In this document: positions 34,734 through 46,145 of the stretch, piece by piece
Layout of the letters: each line of letters begins with the position of its first letter
Numbering within the stretch: the first letter of the stretch is position 1
Assembly (NCBI RefSeq): GCF_016808335.1
Contig: NC_053149.1
Coordinates: 15,179,714 to 15,243,713, forward strand
Direction of reading: 5' to 3'
DNA length: 64,000 nt
Source: Panicum virgatum
Taxonomy: Eukaryota > Streptophyta > Magnoliopsida > Poales > Poaceae
Position numbers and translations under genes: made by a program
Notes under the pieces: generated by a model
What the model saw: the letters and a program-made list of their open reading frames with translations, nothing else
The model's database searches: none
What the model was told of the DNA's origin: nothing

Positions 34734-35333
34734 CTATAACTCTATAACAAATTCAATATCCCGATCGGGAGGCATGCCTGGCAAGTCCTCGGGAAACACA
34801 TCGGGGTATTCACAAACCACAAGAATTTCTTCTAAGGGTTTTGCCTCAAGATGCAATACCGCTCCTGTTGGAATCTCATGCTGGGAAAGATGAATATCCA
34901 TAGAACCATATGTGGGAGAGTTTAACTGAATGAAATGAGAGGAGGTATTTATGATAGCACCATGTTCCTTCATCCAATTCATTCCAAGTATGACATCTAT
35001 CCCCTGGCTTGGAAGGACAATGGGTGTGGTCTGAAAAATCGTCCCACTCAAGCCAAGGGGCACACCTCGAACTAATTGGCTGGTACTTAAGTGGGCGCCC
35101 GGTGCATGAATGATATAAGGTCTTATCATGTGGGTTACTTGCAAATTAAGCCGTGCTACACATGCTTGACTGATGAATGTATGAGATGCTCCAGAGTCAA
35201 ATAACACAATAGCCGGGCGGTGGTGAATGGAAAACATACCCGCCATCACTTGAGTATCCTCAGGAACATCCTCCAGAGTGGTGTAGTTCACACGTCCAGT
35301 CTTAACAGGTGCAACCTTCTTTTTCTGAGTCTT
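34734..35333 (-). pseudogene. Tekay-like retropepsin region
   Basis: Aspartic protease with the active-site motif LFDSGASHTFIS, followed by the second-loop region GIDVILGMNWMKEHGA. In intact elements it cuts the polyprotein. The open stretch 34734-35291 is uninterrupted, but a TAG at 35334-35336 separates it from gag and a TAG at 34734-34736 from reverse transcriptase. Confidence 0.88.
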
Positions 35334-36366
35334 CTAGGTAGAACCTTGAGCCGGTGCGGGGGTCTTATAGTTACTCTGCTTAGGCGGCATACGGCAGTCA
35401 CGTGCAAAGTGCCTATAGTTACCACAATTGTAACAGGGGTAGTTGCTGGGGCGTGTAGCTTGCTGCCCTTGTTGTTGTGTCGAGGGACGTGGTGCCCACT
35501 GCTGCTGTGGCGGCCTAGCGACCCAACGACCCTGCTGTGGAGGACGATTTGAAGCCTGTGGAGTCCCTATCTGAACCAGTTTGTACTTCTGAGGTGCATT
35601 GATGGAGGATCCCACATGTGCCTTTCTTTTCTTGTCAGCCTTGTGTGCTAGTGTGGCATCTTCCTGAGTGATGACCTTATTGACTAGTTCAGTAAAGTTG
35701 TTACAAGTCACTAGAGCTAGTTTGTCCTGAAGCTTGGTGTTGAGCCCTCTCTTAAAGCAGCCCTGCCTCTTCTCATCAGTATCCACATGAAAAGCCACCA
35801 TATTGGGCTAACTGATTGAAAGTTTGAGCGTATTGGAGAACAGTGTTGTTCCCTTGCTTCAGGGCTAGGAACTCTGCCATCTTCCTTCTCATCAAACTTG
35901 TAGGGATGTGGTGGGCTTTGAAAGTTGCCACAAACTCATCCCAAGTGAGACGCGTATTGGCGGGAAGTAGAGCCTTGTGATTGACCCACCATATCTTTGC
36001 AGGTCCTCTCAGTTGTTGCGCTGCAAATGCAGTCTTGTTCATCTCGGTGCAATTGAGAATGCTGAACTTATCCTCAATGGTGCGAATCTAAGCGTCTGCT
36101 TCGAGGGGATCATCTGCCTTGTGGAACAGAGGTGGCTGGGTGGCTAGAAAACCGACATAGTCAGTTTTTGTTGGTGGTGGCGGAGCTTGTCGACCTCTGC
36201 CGGCATTGGCTTGCACCAGTTGTCTCATCAACTCGGTCTGCTCATTGCGGTCGGAGATAGGAGCCGCAATAGCCTGAGCCAAAGAGGGAGGTGGTTGGGG
36301 CAATGCTTCATGATTCTCATTATCATGGTTGGCAGCGTGGTTATCACCCATCTGCAAAATAACCAC
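35334..36366 (-). pseudogene. Tekay-like gag
   Basis: Retrotransposon gag core (QQLRGPAKIWWVNHK, FKAHHIPTSLMRRKMAEF, KQGNNTVLQYAQTFNQLAQY) followed by a Gln/Pro-rich segment and a zinc knuckle CYNCGNYRHFARDC (C-x2-C-x4-H-x4-C). A TAG at 36088-36090 replaces a conserved Trp. A single-base insertion near 35795-35800 shifts the frame within the core. It would package element RNA; inactive here. Confidence 0.88.
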
Positions 36367-37682
36367 CCCTTAGTTAGCCATCCCGCTATCAGGACTAATT
36401 CATGCAAATAAAGAATGTGCATATATAGTATGAACACACGGCATGAATCATTTCCCTCGCGATATGGTTCACCAAGGGAAAAAAATAAAATAACTTGCTT
36501 CGGTTGAAACCGCATCTGCGCAACTTGAACTGTAGATTGGTAACTCGGGTTGCACAAGTTCCGCCCAGTGTAGCTCTAGCGTAGGCGCCACTGAACATTG
36601 CTCGCACAAAATTTAGATTCGCAGACATCCAATGCACAGCTCATCACTGGAGTTCCAAAAATTTTTACATACCCGCAGAATGAATTTTTTTTTCAAGAAG
36701 CGCAACAGTAAAAACATGGCGATCAAAATAATTTTTTATGAAGCGCAACCGTAAGCAACACAGCGATCAACCAACTCGGGTATGCAAGATGCAAGATGCA
36801 TGCACGTTCTAGCATTCCTCACCCAAACAAGTACCAACATATGGTATACGAGGACAATCAGTGGCACATTTACGTACTCTCCCTATATATAAACTAGTCG
36901 TTCCTACGATCAAGGATTTCATAACGCGCTTAACATGGTTAGTTTCCTGCAGAAGAACACAGAGTATATAACCACTTCTGGACCCTTCGTGCCAGCACTC
37001 ACGAACGGCCCCCATGTGTCCTACGCCACACGGGTAACACATATGCAGTTTCCCACATATTCACACATACATTACCATCCACTGTAGAGATGGTACCCAG
37101 ACGTTCGACGCTGAATGGGCAGCGCTGCATACGTCATAACAACGTATTCACTTCCCGTACACTCGCCTTACGGGACATCCAAGGGTAGACGTGTCCCAAG
37201 GGTCACGGTCATGGCCAACCGCATGACAGGTTTACATCTCGTAACATTGACTTACGAGATGGCCGTGATCACAATCACACAATAGGAAATCTGCACTCCA
37301 TATCAGGAGGCAGATAGCGATAGGCTCGTTTGAATTGAGCCTTATCACCTCCTCGTATGCTCATCATACGGGAATCGCGCACATATGAAACACGTGGGCT
37401 ATTCTAAATGACTACCAAGAATGCTTACCTTAGCGTAGGTGCGTCGTTACCGAAGTAAGTTTTAATAAAAAGTAAAAGCTGGAAGTGCTGGAATAAAATA
37501 GATACTTAGATGCCACCTAACTTATGAAACATATTTAGGGCACACGAACTATCTATCCTATTCCTTAGCGCATCTAGCGTCAACTTTTCAAAAAACCCGA
37601 AATCGTTGCAAGGTAAGAGTTACTTAACTTAATTAAGTACGCCAGTAATCACCCCAGTGCAATTTAGAGCTCTGATGCCAGC
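36367..37682 (-). other. 5' leader of the Tekay-like element with three hairpins
   Basis: Non-coding region between primer site and gag. Three short stems share CGTA/TACG cores: 37154-37174 (CCCGTA/TACGGG), 37235-37261 (CATCTCGTA/TACGAGATG) and 37354-37370 (CGTATG/CATACG). Packaging or dimerisation signals usually lie in this region, so a role in RNA handling is possible but not shown. GAAGCGCAAC words repeat near 36698 and 36740. Confidence 0.55.
37669..37680 (-). other. primer-binding site of the Tekay-like element
   Basis: Minus strand TGGCATCAGAGC, one base from the initiator-Met tRNA complement TGGTATCAGAGC, two bases inside the 5' LTR end. Confidence 0.8.
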
Positions 37683-39805
37683 TGTCACAGAACAGTCCAA
37701 ATAATACCGATCAAGTGCACTAATTAACCATTTAACTTAGTCCTCCGATACTGCACTTCACCAGTACACCCAGACTGCCTGCTATAACCAGGATCGATTA
37801 CACGGGAACTCTCGCCAAAAGACGAGCACAGGTGATACAAGCATACAGAAAACCTTAAATTAATTTACAACACGGGTTTTACATAAAAGGTTCGAATACA
37901 AACGACAGAGTTTAAAAACACAGCGGAAGTTTAAAAACTAAGTTCGAAATACAATACGGTAACCACGACGATGATACAAGGTGAGCTCCACATCCTGCCC
38001 ACCGATGTGATGCCAACCTGCCGATCTTCACGGGGAAGACGGGGCCCACTCGACGGTCCACCCAGGAGGAAGCGGTTGTCCAATCCAGGACGCACAGATC
38101 TCCTCGAAGTCAGCGGGGACACAACCTGCTCAGAAGGATTACAACAACAACCCTGAGTATACTAATACTCAGTAAGGCTTACCCGACTTTGGGTATACTT
38201 AGCCTATTACCTAGACATGCCAGACTTTTTGGCTCTGGGGTTCTTTTGCTGAAAGGCTGCTAGCAGTGATTCCTTACTTTCAATATTTTAGCTCCATTTA
38301 GTACAGCGAGTATTAAATAAATTCGCCTAAACATCTAGAGCACACATGGTGGATCAGATTATCCTTCAGTAACTCACAAACCAACCTTTTCCATTCCGTT
38401 CTCATTCCACTTCCTTACTACGATGTGACACAGTGACCAAGGTTCTCATATCCGCGAGTCACGGCGAATCGATCCGATTTAACCTTGCAAGGTGGACCTA
38501 ACTCACACGACACGTGAAATCCTGTCGGGCTGCACACGTCAACTGTTCCTATCATCACCCCGACATCTGAATCATACCTGCCAAAACCCGAGGGAGGAGC
38601 CCCACACGGCGAACACCCAGTGGACCCGAGGGCGACTACAACACCCACCATCATCCCACTCCCAGAGTAGCAAGTGGCGATTCAAAGTATCGTTGCGATT
38701 CAAGTAATGAGCTTACCGGTTTCGACTACCTCCTACTCCCGTCATGTGGTTAGTACTGTTCAATCCTCGATCAACAATGCCAACAACGGTACGGTCCTCA
38801 AACGACACAGGCGGAGATTTCTTTTCATCCATTCCATATCCATAATCCAACTCATTCCCACCCGGTCTCCATTTATCTTTTCCTCCTTGATTTAATCTCA
38901 AGCAACTTTGCCAAAGAACAAGGACCTATAACATGCGAGTGACAGGAATCACTCGACTTCTACAGAGCGGCCCCACGGCGGGCGAGCGGCGTCAAGCGGC
39001 GGCGAGACGTGTTCCCGGCGACGGTGATGCTTGAACTCAAGGAGAAAGAGACCGGGGAGGTGGAGTGGAGCATGATCAAGTTCACCACTACCTTGAATCG
39101 GGTCGAGAAGGGGCGGAAATGGGCCGTCGGCGGTGAGGGGCGGAGCTCGGGTTAGGGTTAATGGCGGCTGGTGGTTGCGGGCGTGATTCCGGCCGAGGAA
39201 CGGCTCGAATGAGCTTGTGGAGGGACAGCGTGGGTGCAGGGCAAGGCGAGGGAGGTTGGGGCACGAGGAATCGATCGGGGGCGGCGAGGAATGGCCGGCG
39301 TGGCGTCGACGGCGAGCTCTGCTCGGCTTGGCTCCGCGCGAGCGCGAGGGAGAGGACGAATGGGAGGGGAAAACGGAGACGGCACCGGGACGCGATAAGC
39401 TCGAGCTTGAGCGGCATCGAGGAGCAATGGCCGACGCGTGGAGGAGGCGCCGCCGGCCACAGTCGCTGGTATGGGCGGCGCAGGACACCGTGGCGAGCAC
39501 AGTGACGCAGTGGAGCATAGTAGCCGCGTTTGAACAGTTTTGACCCGATTTTGACCACCCAAAACTTAAAATTTGATATGGGAACATGAAATTGGGCCAA
39601 AATAAAAGTTGTAGAGGAAGAGAAGATCTACAACTTTGCTTTTGGGCGAAAGTTGATTTGGAGCTCGGATTAGAGAGAAAAACGCGATCGAACACGGTTA
39701 AATCGATGCTCACCGCGCGAACTCGATTAACACTAATGACGCGCTTAAGCCTTGATTAGCAATTAAACACAATATTAGCATAAAAATTAACACCGGGGTG
39801 TTACA
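37683..39805 (-). repeat. 5' LTR of the Tekay-like element, internally deleted
   Basis: 2123 bp. It matches the other LTR from about 37818 onward, except that CTTCTAC at 38956-38962 runs straight into AGAGCGG, skipping the 1370 bp present at 29618-30987. The first 130 bp differ considerably from the sister LTR. Confidence 0.88.
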
Positions 39806-39810
39806 GTCGC

Positions 39811-40509
39811 CCTCCCGCCATCCTCCACCGTCCGCGGCGCCCATCCCCGCCGGCTCGTCCTCGCACGGCCGCGGGCCACCATCCGTCGCGGACGCTGCCG
39901 CGGGACCTCATCCGCGCCCGTCGCGCGGCCCGCATCCGCCGTCCACCATCTGCGCCGCTACCCGCGCGCATCTGCGCGCCTCCATCCGTGCCGTCCGCGT
40001 GCGTCCGTGCGGCCTCCTCCTCCGTCCGCAGCGACCCGTGCGCCGTCCGCGCGCGTCTGCGCACCTCCGGCCGTCCGCGCGCACGCTTGATTGGGCGCCG
40101 GCTGCCTGCATCGTCGACTGGATCGAGCCGCCAGCCGTGGCTCTGTTCCTTGCCGCGGGTCTGCTCTTCGTGCCTCCTGTCTGCGCCGATTGACTGTCGT
40201 CCCTCGCGTTTTTGCTGTGGACGGGCTGCAGTTCATCTGCTGCTACCTGTCCTGCTGTGAGGGAAGAAGAGGGAGGGGCGGCTGTGCTGGACTTCTCCAA
40301 GCTGTCCGTCTCAGCTAGTGTCCGTTTGTCTCTGCTGCTCCCCTTTGTGGCTCGTTGCTCTGCTTCTGCCAGCCGGGATTGGAGCAGCAGGCCTGCAGCA
40401 CGTCATCTTGTTGCTGCCTCTGCTGCTGTCTTTCTGCTCCTCTGCTGCTACACACGAAGGCTAAGAACAGAGAAGGTCCCCTGTTGTTGTTTTCCCCTGG
40501 ACTGTTGTT
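39811..40509 (+). other. copia leader, right part; no gag
   Basis: Continuation of the copia interior after the nested element. GC-rich, stop-interrupted in the pol frame, with no zinc knuckle or UBN2-type sequence. At 40562-40594, just inside the pol frame, TTGGGGTAAGTGTTTTCAG puts donor-like and acceptor-like strings 14 bp apart, too close to be an intron. Confidence 0.55.
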
Positions 40510-43500
40510 TTGTGGAGGCTGCAGGTCATCTTCTCTGCTATAGTGCTATTGAGGTCCCCAGCTATTTGTTGGGGTAAGTGTTTTCAGTACTTCAACATGT
40601 CAGAGTCAACCAATACAATTGCTATTGCAGCTACTTCAGGTTACATTGCTTCGGAGACTTGGTTTTTGGATTCAGGAGCTTCTTTCCATGTGACATCCGA
40701 CATGTCCAAATTAGTAGCTTGTAAGCCTGTCACTGATGGTAGTTCTATCAATACAGCCAATAGAACAGCTTGTCATATTACTCATCAGGGTTCTCTTCAG
40801 ACTCCTCATTTCTATATACCTGATGTTTCCTGTGTACCTCAGCTAGCTATGAATCTTCTATCAGTGAGTCAAATAGCTGATCTGAACTGCTTTGTTGGAT
40901 TTGATGAGTCATCTTGCTTCATTCAGGATCGTCGAACAGGGAATGTGATTGGGACTGGTCATCGCTATAGGGATTCTTCTAACCTCTATGTTTTGGATAC
41001 CTTACGCCTTCCTTCTTCTGCAGCCTGTGCATCGTCAGCTATGTCTTCATCAGCTTCATCTTTTGCCAAGTGGCACCATCGTCTTGGCCACCTTTGTGGG
41101 TCTCGATTATCCACCTTGATTCATCAGGGACATCTAGGTCATATTCCTATTGATTCTAGCTTTCATTGTAAGGGTTGCAAGCTTGGCAAACAAGTACAAC
41201 TCCCATATTCTAGTAGTACTTCTCATTCTGCTCGACCTTTTGATCTTATTCACTCAAATGTCTGGGGTCCTTCGCCTTTTGCTTCTAAGGATGGTCATAG
41301 CTATTATGTCATTTTCATTGATGACCATTCTCGATACATTTGGATTTACTTTATGAAACATCGATCCCAATTGTGTTCTATTTACCAGTCCTTTGCTCGC
41401 ATGGTCCACACTCAGTTTTCCACCGCTATTAAAGTTTTTCATTCTGACTCTGGAGGTGAATACTTGTCTTCAGCTTTTCGCCAGTTTCTCACCTCCGAGG
41501 GCACCCTTGCTCAGCTCTCATGTGCCGGTGCTCATGCTCAAAATGGTGTTGCTGAACGTAAACATCGCCATCTTATAGAGACTGCTCGCACACTTCTCAT
41601 TGCATCTTTTGTTCCTTCTCATTTTTGGGGAGAAGCTATCTCAACTGCTATTTATCTTATTAATCGGCAACATTCCTCCAAACTTGCTGGCAAATGTCCT
41701 GGTGAGGTTCTTTTTGGTATATCTCCTAACTATGACCATCTCCGAGTTTTTGGGTGCACATGCTATGTCTTACTTGCACCTCGTGAGCGAATTAAGTTGA
41801 CTGCTCAGTCCGTTGAATGTGTTTTTCTAGGTTATAGTCCAGAGCATAAGGGTTATCGTTGTTATGATCCTTCCTCTCGTCGCATGCATATCTCTCGTGA
41901 TGTAACTTTTGTTGAGAATCGTCCTTTCTTCTGTAACCCTTCTACTCAGTCCTCATATTCTCCCACAGAGTCCACATCATTTCTTTTTCTTCCTCCTATT
42001 TCATCTAGTGATGATGTCATACCACCACCACCTCCGCCCTCGAAACCACCTATAACGTGTGTGTACACTCGTCGTCGCACAGGGCTTACGCCTAGTCCTA
42101 CCTCTTCGGCCAGTCCGGATGCTCCTGTTTTAGATGGATCTTACAATATTGAGGAGTCACGTGCTATCTCTGATGAATTACAGGCTGGTCCACGATATCA
42201 TCTACGGGATCGCACTACTATTGAGCCTCCTGACAAGTTGGGTTTTCCACGTGTGAGTGCTGTTATTGTTGAGCCATCCACTTACCAGGAAGCAGCTAGT
42301 ATTCCAGAGTGGCAGCTTGCTATGTCTGAGGAGCTTGCTGCCCTTGATCGTACCGGAACTTGGGATCTTGTTCCACTGCCGTCACATGCTGTCCCTATCA
42401 CATGCAAATGGGTTTTCAAAATCAAAACCAAATCAGATGGTTCTATTGAGAGATATAAAGCTCGTTTGGTCACCAGAGGTTTTCAGCAAACTCCAGGTCT
42501 TGATTATGATGAGACATTTGCTCCCATTGCTCATATGACCACTGTTCGCACTCTAATTGCAGTAGCTGCTTCTTGTTCTTGGACTATATCTCAGATGGAT
42601 GTCAAGAATGCTTTTCTCCATGGTGATTTACATGAAGAAGTTTATATGCAGCCCCCACCAGGTGTTGATGCACCTTCAAGACATGTTTGTCGCCTTCGTC
42701 GTGTATTATATGGTCTGAAACAGGCTCCTCGTGCCTGGTTTGAGCGTTTTGTCTCTGTGATACGGGCTGCTGGTTTTTCACCGAGTGATAATGATCCTGC
42801 TTTATTTATTCATGTATCTTCACGAGGTTGTACCTTGCTTCTCCTCTATGTTGATGACATGTTGATTACGGGGGATGATGTGGAACACATTTCTCATGTC
42901 AAGAAGCAACTTGGTGAGCAATTACAGATGTCTGATTTGGGTCCTCTCAGTTATTTCTTAGGGATTGAGGTCTTGCATTCTCCTAAGGGTTTTTACCTTT
43001 CTCAATCCAAATATATACAAGATCTTGTTACTCGTTCTGGCATTACTGATAATCGGACGGCTGCAACACCAATGGATCTTCACTTGCAACTTCGTCCTAC
43101 TGATGGTACACCTCTGGCGGATCCCTCACGATATAGGCATATTGTGGGCAGCCTTGTTTATCTCGCTGTTACCAGACCTGACATTGCTCATGCAGTCCAT
43201 ATATTGAGTCAGTTTGTGAGTGCATCTACTTCAGTTCATTTTGGCCATTTGCTTCGTGTGCTGAGATACTTGAGGGGGACGTCATCTCAGTGTTTGCTTT
43301 ATGCTCGTGATAGTCCGCTTCGTCTTCATGCTTATTCCGACTCCACTTGGGCGAGTGATCCGACAGATCATCGTTCTGTCACTGGTTATTGCATTCTTCT
43401 TGGCTCTTCTCCTCTTGTATGGAAGTCTAAGAAGCAGACGGCTATATCACGGTCTAGTACAGAGGCAGAACTTCGAGCACTTGCCACTGCCACTTCAGAG

Positions 43501-43803
43501 ATTGTATGGCTTCGATGGTTATTAGCTGATTTTGGCATTTCCTCTGATGCTCCCACACCTCTTCTTTGCGATAATACTGGAGCTATACATATTGCCAATG
43601 ATCCAGTGAAGCATGAACTTACAAAGCATATTGGTGTTGATGCCTCCTTCACTCGGTCTCACTGTCATCAGAAAACAATTGCTCTTCAGTATGTGCCATC
43701 AGAACTGCAGTTGGCAGATTTGTTCACCAAAGCACAAACTCGAGAGCAGCATCGTCTTCACTTGCTCAAACTCAATGCTTCAGATCCTCCGCTTCCACCT
43801 TGA
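40510..43803 (+). CDS. Ty1-copia Pol polyprotein (protease, integrase, RT, RNase H), integrase catalytic Asp replaced
   Basis: Uninterrupted frame of 1097 codons in copia order. Protease: [13 protein letters not shown], Asp54. Integrase: zinc region HHRLGH...CKGC (about residues 190-225), then the core. The second and third catalytic residues are present ([22 protein letters not shown]), but the first, normally Asp in an HSD-x-WGP motif, is Asn250 (HSNVWGPSP, codon AAT at 41257-41259). Reverse transcriptase: [22 protein letters not shown], and YVDD at residues 780-783. RNase [30 protein letters not shown]. The ATG at 40510 is simply the first in frame; a natural protein would begin in gag, which is missing. 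The enzyme set would cut, copy and insert element DNA, but integration should fail with Asn250. A polypurine tract and LTR follow within 20 bp. Confidence 0.92.
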   Translation: MWRLQVIFSAIVLLRSPAICWGKCFQYFNMSESTNTIAIAATSGYIASETWFLDSGASFHVTSDMSKLVACKPVTDGSSINTANRTACHITHQGSLQTPHFYIPDVSCVPQLAMNLLSVSQIADLNCFVGFDESSCFIQDRRTGNVIGTGHRYRDSSNLYVLDTLRLPSSAACASSAMSSSASSFAKWHHRLGHLCGSRLSTLIHQGHLGHIPIDSSFHCKGCKLGKQVQLPYSSSTSHSARPFDLIHSNVWGPSPFASKDGHSYYVIFIDDHSRYIWIYFMKHRSQLCSIYQSFARMVHTQFSTAIKVFHSDSGGEYLSSAFRQFLTSEGTLAQLSCAGAHAQNGVAERKHRHLIETARTLLIASFVPSHFWGEAISTAIYLINRQHSSKLAGKCPGEVLFGISPNYDHLRVFGCTCYVLLAPRERIKLTAQSVECVFLGYSPEHKGYRCYDPSSRRMHISRDVTFVENRPFFCNPSTQSSYSPTESTSFLFLPPISSSDDVIPPPPPPSKPPITCVYTRRRTGLTPSPTSSASPDAPVLDGSYNIEESRAISDELQAGPRYHLRDRTTIEPPDKLGFPRVSAVIVEPSTYQEAASIPEWQLAMSEELAALDRTGTWDLVPLPSHAVPITCKWVFKIKTKSDGSIERYKARLVTRGFQQTPGLDYDETFAPIAHMTTVRTLIAVAASCSWTISQMDVKNAFLHGDLHEEVYMQPPPGVDAPSRHVCRLRRVLYGLKQAPRAWFERFVSVIRAAGFSPSDNDPALFIHVSSRGCTLLLLYVDDMLITGDDVEHISHVKKQLGEQLQMSDLGPLSYFLGIEVLHSPKGFYLSQSKYIQDLVTRSGITDNRTAATPMDLHLQLRPTDGTPLADPSRYRHIVGSLVYLAVTRPDIAHAVHILSQFVSASTSVHFGHLLRVLRYLRGTSSQCLLYARDSPLRLHAYSDSTWASDPTDHRSVTGYCILLGSSPLVWKSKKQTAISRSSTEAELRALATATSEIVWLRWLLADFGISSDAPTPLLCDNTGAIHIANDPVKHELTKHIGVDASFTRSHCHQKTIALQYVPSELQLADLFTKAQTREQHRLHLLKLNASDPPLPP

Positions 43804-43821
43804 GTTTGAAGGGGGAGGGGG

Positions 43822-43932
43822 TGTTAGGAATATCAAGGCCCATAAGGCCCATGTATCTATCCACTTCATATGTACTCAGCAGAGCTTCTGTGCTCTCTCT
43901 CTCGCTCATTCTTCTCTGTCCAAAAGGCAACA
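43822..43932 (+). repeat. 3' LTR of the copia element
   Basis: 111 bp, TGTTAGGAATATC to AAAAGGCAACA, preceded by the polypurine tract at 43808-43821 and followed by target copy CATAT. Confidence 0.92.
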
Positions 43933-43937
43933 CATAT

Positions 43938-44090
43938 TATCTTTACAATGGAGAAGTGGGTAATTTAGATGTAGATTTTAAGGGTTTATTTCAGTTTATT
44001 TTAACAATGGGATTTGTGGGCAATTTATATGAGGAATTAATTCATATTATCTTTACAATGGAGAAGTGGGTAATTTAGATGTAGATTCAG
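43938..44090. repeat. 110-bp tandem unit right of the copia insertion
   Basis: CTTTACAATGGAGAAGTGGG begins at 43941 and again at 44051, so about 1.4 units remain. With the copy at 27880-27994 this was an array of at least two units before the insertion. Confidence 0.85.
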
Positions 44091-46145
44091 GGGTTACTCC
44101 AAGTTGTTTTTCATAATGGCGGTAATTTAGAAGCAAATTGGATCCAGTGACTATATATGATTGTCAATGATTATTAGAGTTACCAAATAAGTGTTTCTAT
44201 TTTTGTAAGATTTTTTAGAATTAATATTTTTCACTCGGAGGAATTAACATGGAGGCATACACAAAGCCTTAATTTATATACTATAAAGATTAAAAACAAT
44301 TGAAAATATTTCTCACTCAAATCAAGTCCACCTTACCCCTCACATTAGACCCATGTGTCGGAGTTGAGGGGGTAGGAGGAAATGCATATCCATAAAAAGT
44401 GCAAGTTAGAGAGCATTTCTGCCTAAAACTTATTCTTTTTATCACCGGCTCCTTGCGTACCCATCCGTGTAACCATACTTTCCGCGTACCGCAGCCGTTG
44501 ACCGACGCACTTCACCACAAAACCGCGCCAGTTGATTGAACTAGATCGGCTCCTACCCTCCCACTATCATGCTCCAGCGCGCTTCCCCAAACTCGCCGTC
44601 GCCCGGAGCCGCTAGCGCTAACTCAAGATGGGAGTGGGCCGGGTCAACCCAATGGGTAGTTGGCCCGACCCAAAAGAGTAAGGCCAATGGTCCACATGGG
44701 CCGGCCTCATATCACAGAAGGGTCCATAGAAGTCGGAGCGTACCGACCCAATGGGTAAGATGGGTCGACCCAAAACAATCCCACCATCCCACACCATCTA
44801 ACAATCTCACACCATCAAACAATTGTCCAAGTCAATTGTGAAACACTTTGAAGAAGATAAGGTGTGAAGAAATTTACGCTGGGATAGATAGGATCCCCAA
44901 TTGAAACATGCATTCACCCAATGGATTCAAAAGAAGAAACGGCAAGGGAGAGCAAGCTGCTAGATATGATCATCTAGATATATTATTGACAGACACAGAA
45001 GGGATCAAAGGGGCACAACGAATTCGATCGGTACCACCATGAAGGCTTTGCAAAACTTCCTGGTGGCATCACTTGGTTTTGGGATTACTGGTGGAGGTGG
45101 GTGCAGCCTTGTTCCAACCTACGGTATGCGAGGTCCTCCGCCGGTCAGGCCTGCATGAAACGGAGCGCCATCTAGCTCGTGGAGCAAAACCCGAGAGAAC
45201 AAAAGCTGTAAAGGCAAACCCGACTATATATATCTAAATAGATAATAATGTTCGTGTATTGATATAGACAAAGTTAGTATAAGTATCAGATACATATTGG
45301 TACTCGTGTGTTAAATTGTATGGATCTACGTGACGGAGTTGTGAACGGAGGGGTTGGTCCGACTCGCAGATGAAATAGACTAAGGCGCACCTATCAATAA
45401 CATAGGCGGACCAAACCAATGTACCAAATTAAAAATTTGAGTGGAAACTTTATTCGCTTTAGTAATAAATATAAGTATAATATAAATTATGTATGGGTCA
45501 ATCCATCATACTTATTGGACCAACAATGTCACAAACAATTGATAGATTGGATCGGTTCGTGACCTACGCCATAGGGCCAGGTCCGGACTGGCCCATTCCC
45601 ATCCTGGCGCTACCCCACCGTCACCGTCGCCCGACCTAGCGGCGTGGCTCCGCGGTCCATGCCACCCGTGCTGCTCGTGCTGTGGGTCGCGGTCGCCCAT
45701 GACGCTGCCGAGGCCCCAGCGCTCGCCTCCGCCACAGCCTCCTCCCCTTCCCGCCTTATTCGGCCTCCTCCGTCTCTCCTCCCGCTCGATGCCGTGCGCC
45801 GCCACCTCCCCCTCCTGCCTCGTCCGGTCTGCTCGCGTCGTCCAAGTGGGCCTACGCCACCATCTCGCGAGCTCACAGGACACCAAGCTACGCTGTCGAC
45901 CATGCACCGCCAGCCAGCGTCCCTGCGTCATGGCTCACACCGCCCAGCAGCACCTGGATAAGGCCATCGCTGCAGTCGAGTTAGGACCATCCGAGCATCC
46001 GTGGCCAACTGGGATGGCAGGGTCCCATGGTTGGACACTACATGCTCGTTGGGTGTTTGATATAATGCATGAGCTAAACCTGGTGTCCTTTGCTACATAT
46101 ATAATGCCTGAGCTAAACTTGGTGTCCTTCAACACACTGGTGCAG
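44091..46145. other. intergenic or Helitron interior, no gene recognised
   Basis: 44250-44300 has TTTATATACTATAAAGATT, reminiscent of grass Helitron 5' ends (TCTATA...). 44630-44830 has repeated CCGACCCAATGGGTA / CCATCCCACACCATC words. 45560-45960 is GC-rich and open on both strands without domains. See the exon-like pieces that follow. Confidence 0.35.

Larger units (their letters stand above)
28308..39805 (-). mobile_element. Tekay-like Ty3-gypsy (chromovirus) element nested in the copia element
   Basis: 11.5 kb flanked by GTCGC (28303-28307 and 39806-39810). On the minus strand it begins TGTAACACCCCGG, the typical Tekay/Del LTR start. The 5' LTR is 37683-39805, the primer site is TGGCATCAGAGC (37669-37680), and the leader is about 1.3 kb. 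Gag-pol follows at 36366-31833, then the polypurine tract TTTTAAGGGGGTAAGGC at 31830-31846 and the 3' LTR at 28308-31829. The polyprotein has protease, reverse transcriptase, RNase H, integrase and a C-terminal chromodomain-like tail, in gypsy order. It is dead: at least nine stops plus frameshifts. Confidence 0.93.
27995..43932 (+). mobile_element. Ale-like Ty1-copia retrotransposon, interrupted by a gypsy element
   Basis: 111-bp LTRs at 27995-28105 and 43822-43932 (TGTTAGGAATATC ... AACA) differ at only a few positions. CATAT precedes (27990-27994) and follows (43933-43937). A polypurine tract GAAGGGGGAGGGGG abuts the 3' LTR at 43808-43821. Subtracting the nested element (28308-39805 plus one target copy) leaves about 4.4 kb, with an intact pol frame but no recognisable gag. 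The very short LTRs suggest the Ale/Retrofit lineage. The primer site after the 5' LTR (TGGTACATAG) matches the usual TGGTATCAGAGC only in its first five bases. Confidence 0.9.

Noticed and set aside
28303..39810. Reading the gypsy element as an independent neighbour of the copia element
   Set aside because: GTCGC flanks it on both sides and the copia LTRs with CATAT flank the whole, so it is nested inside.
40562..40594. GTAAGT followed 14 bp later by TTTTCAG at the start of copia pol
   Set aside because: Far shorter than the minimum plant intron; coincidence or the scar of a deletion.
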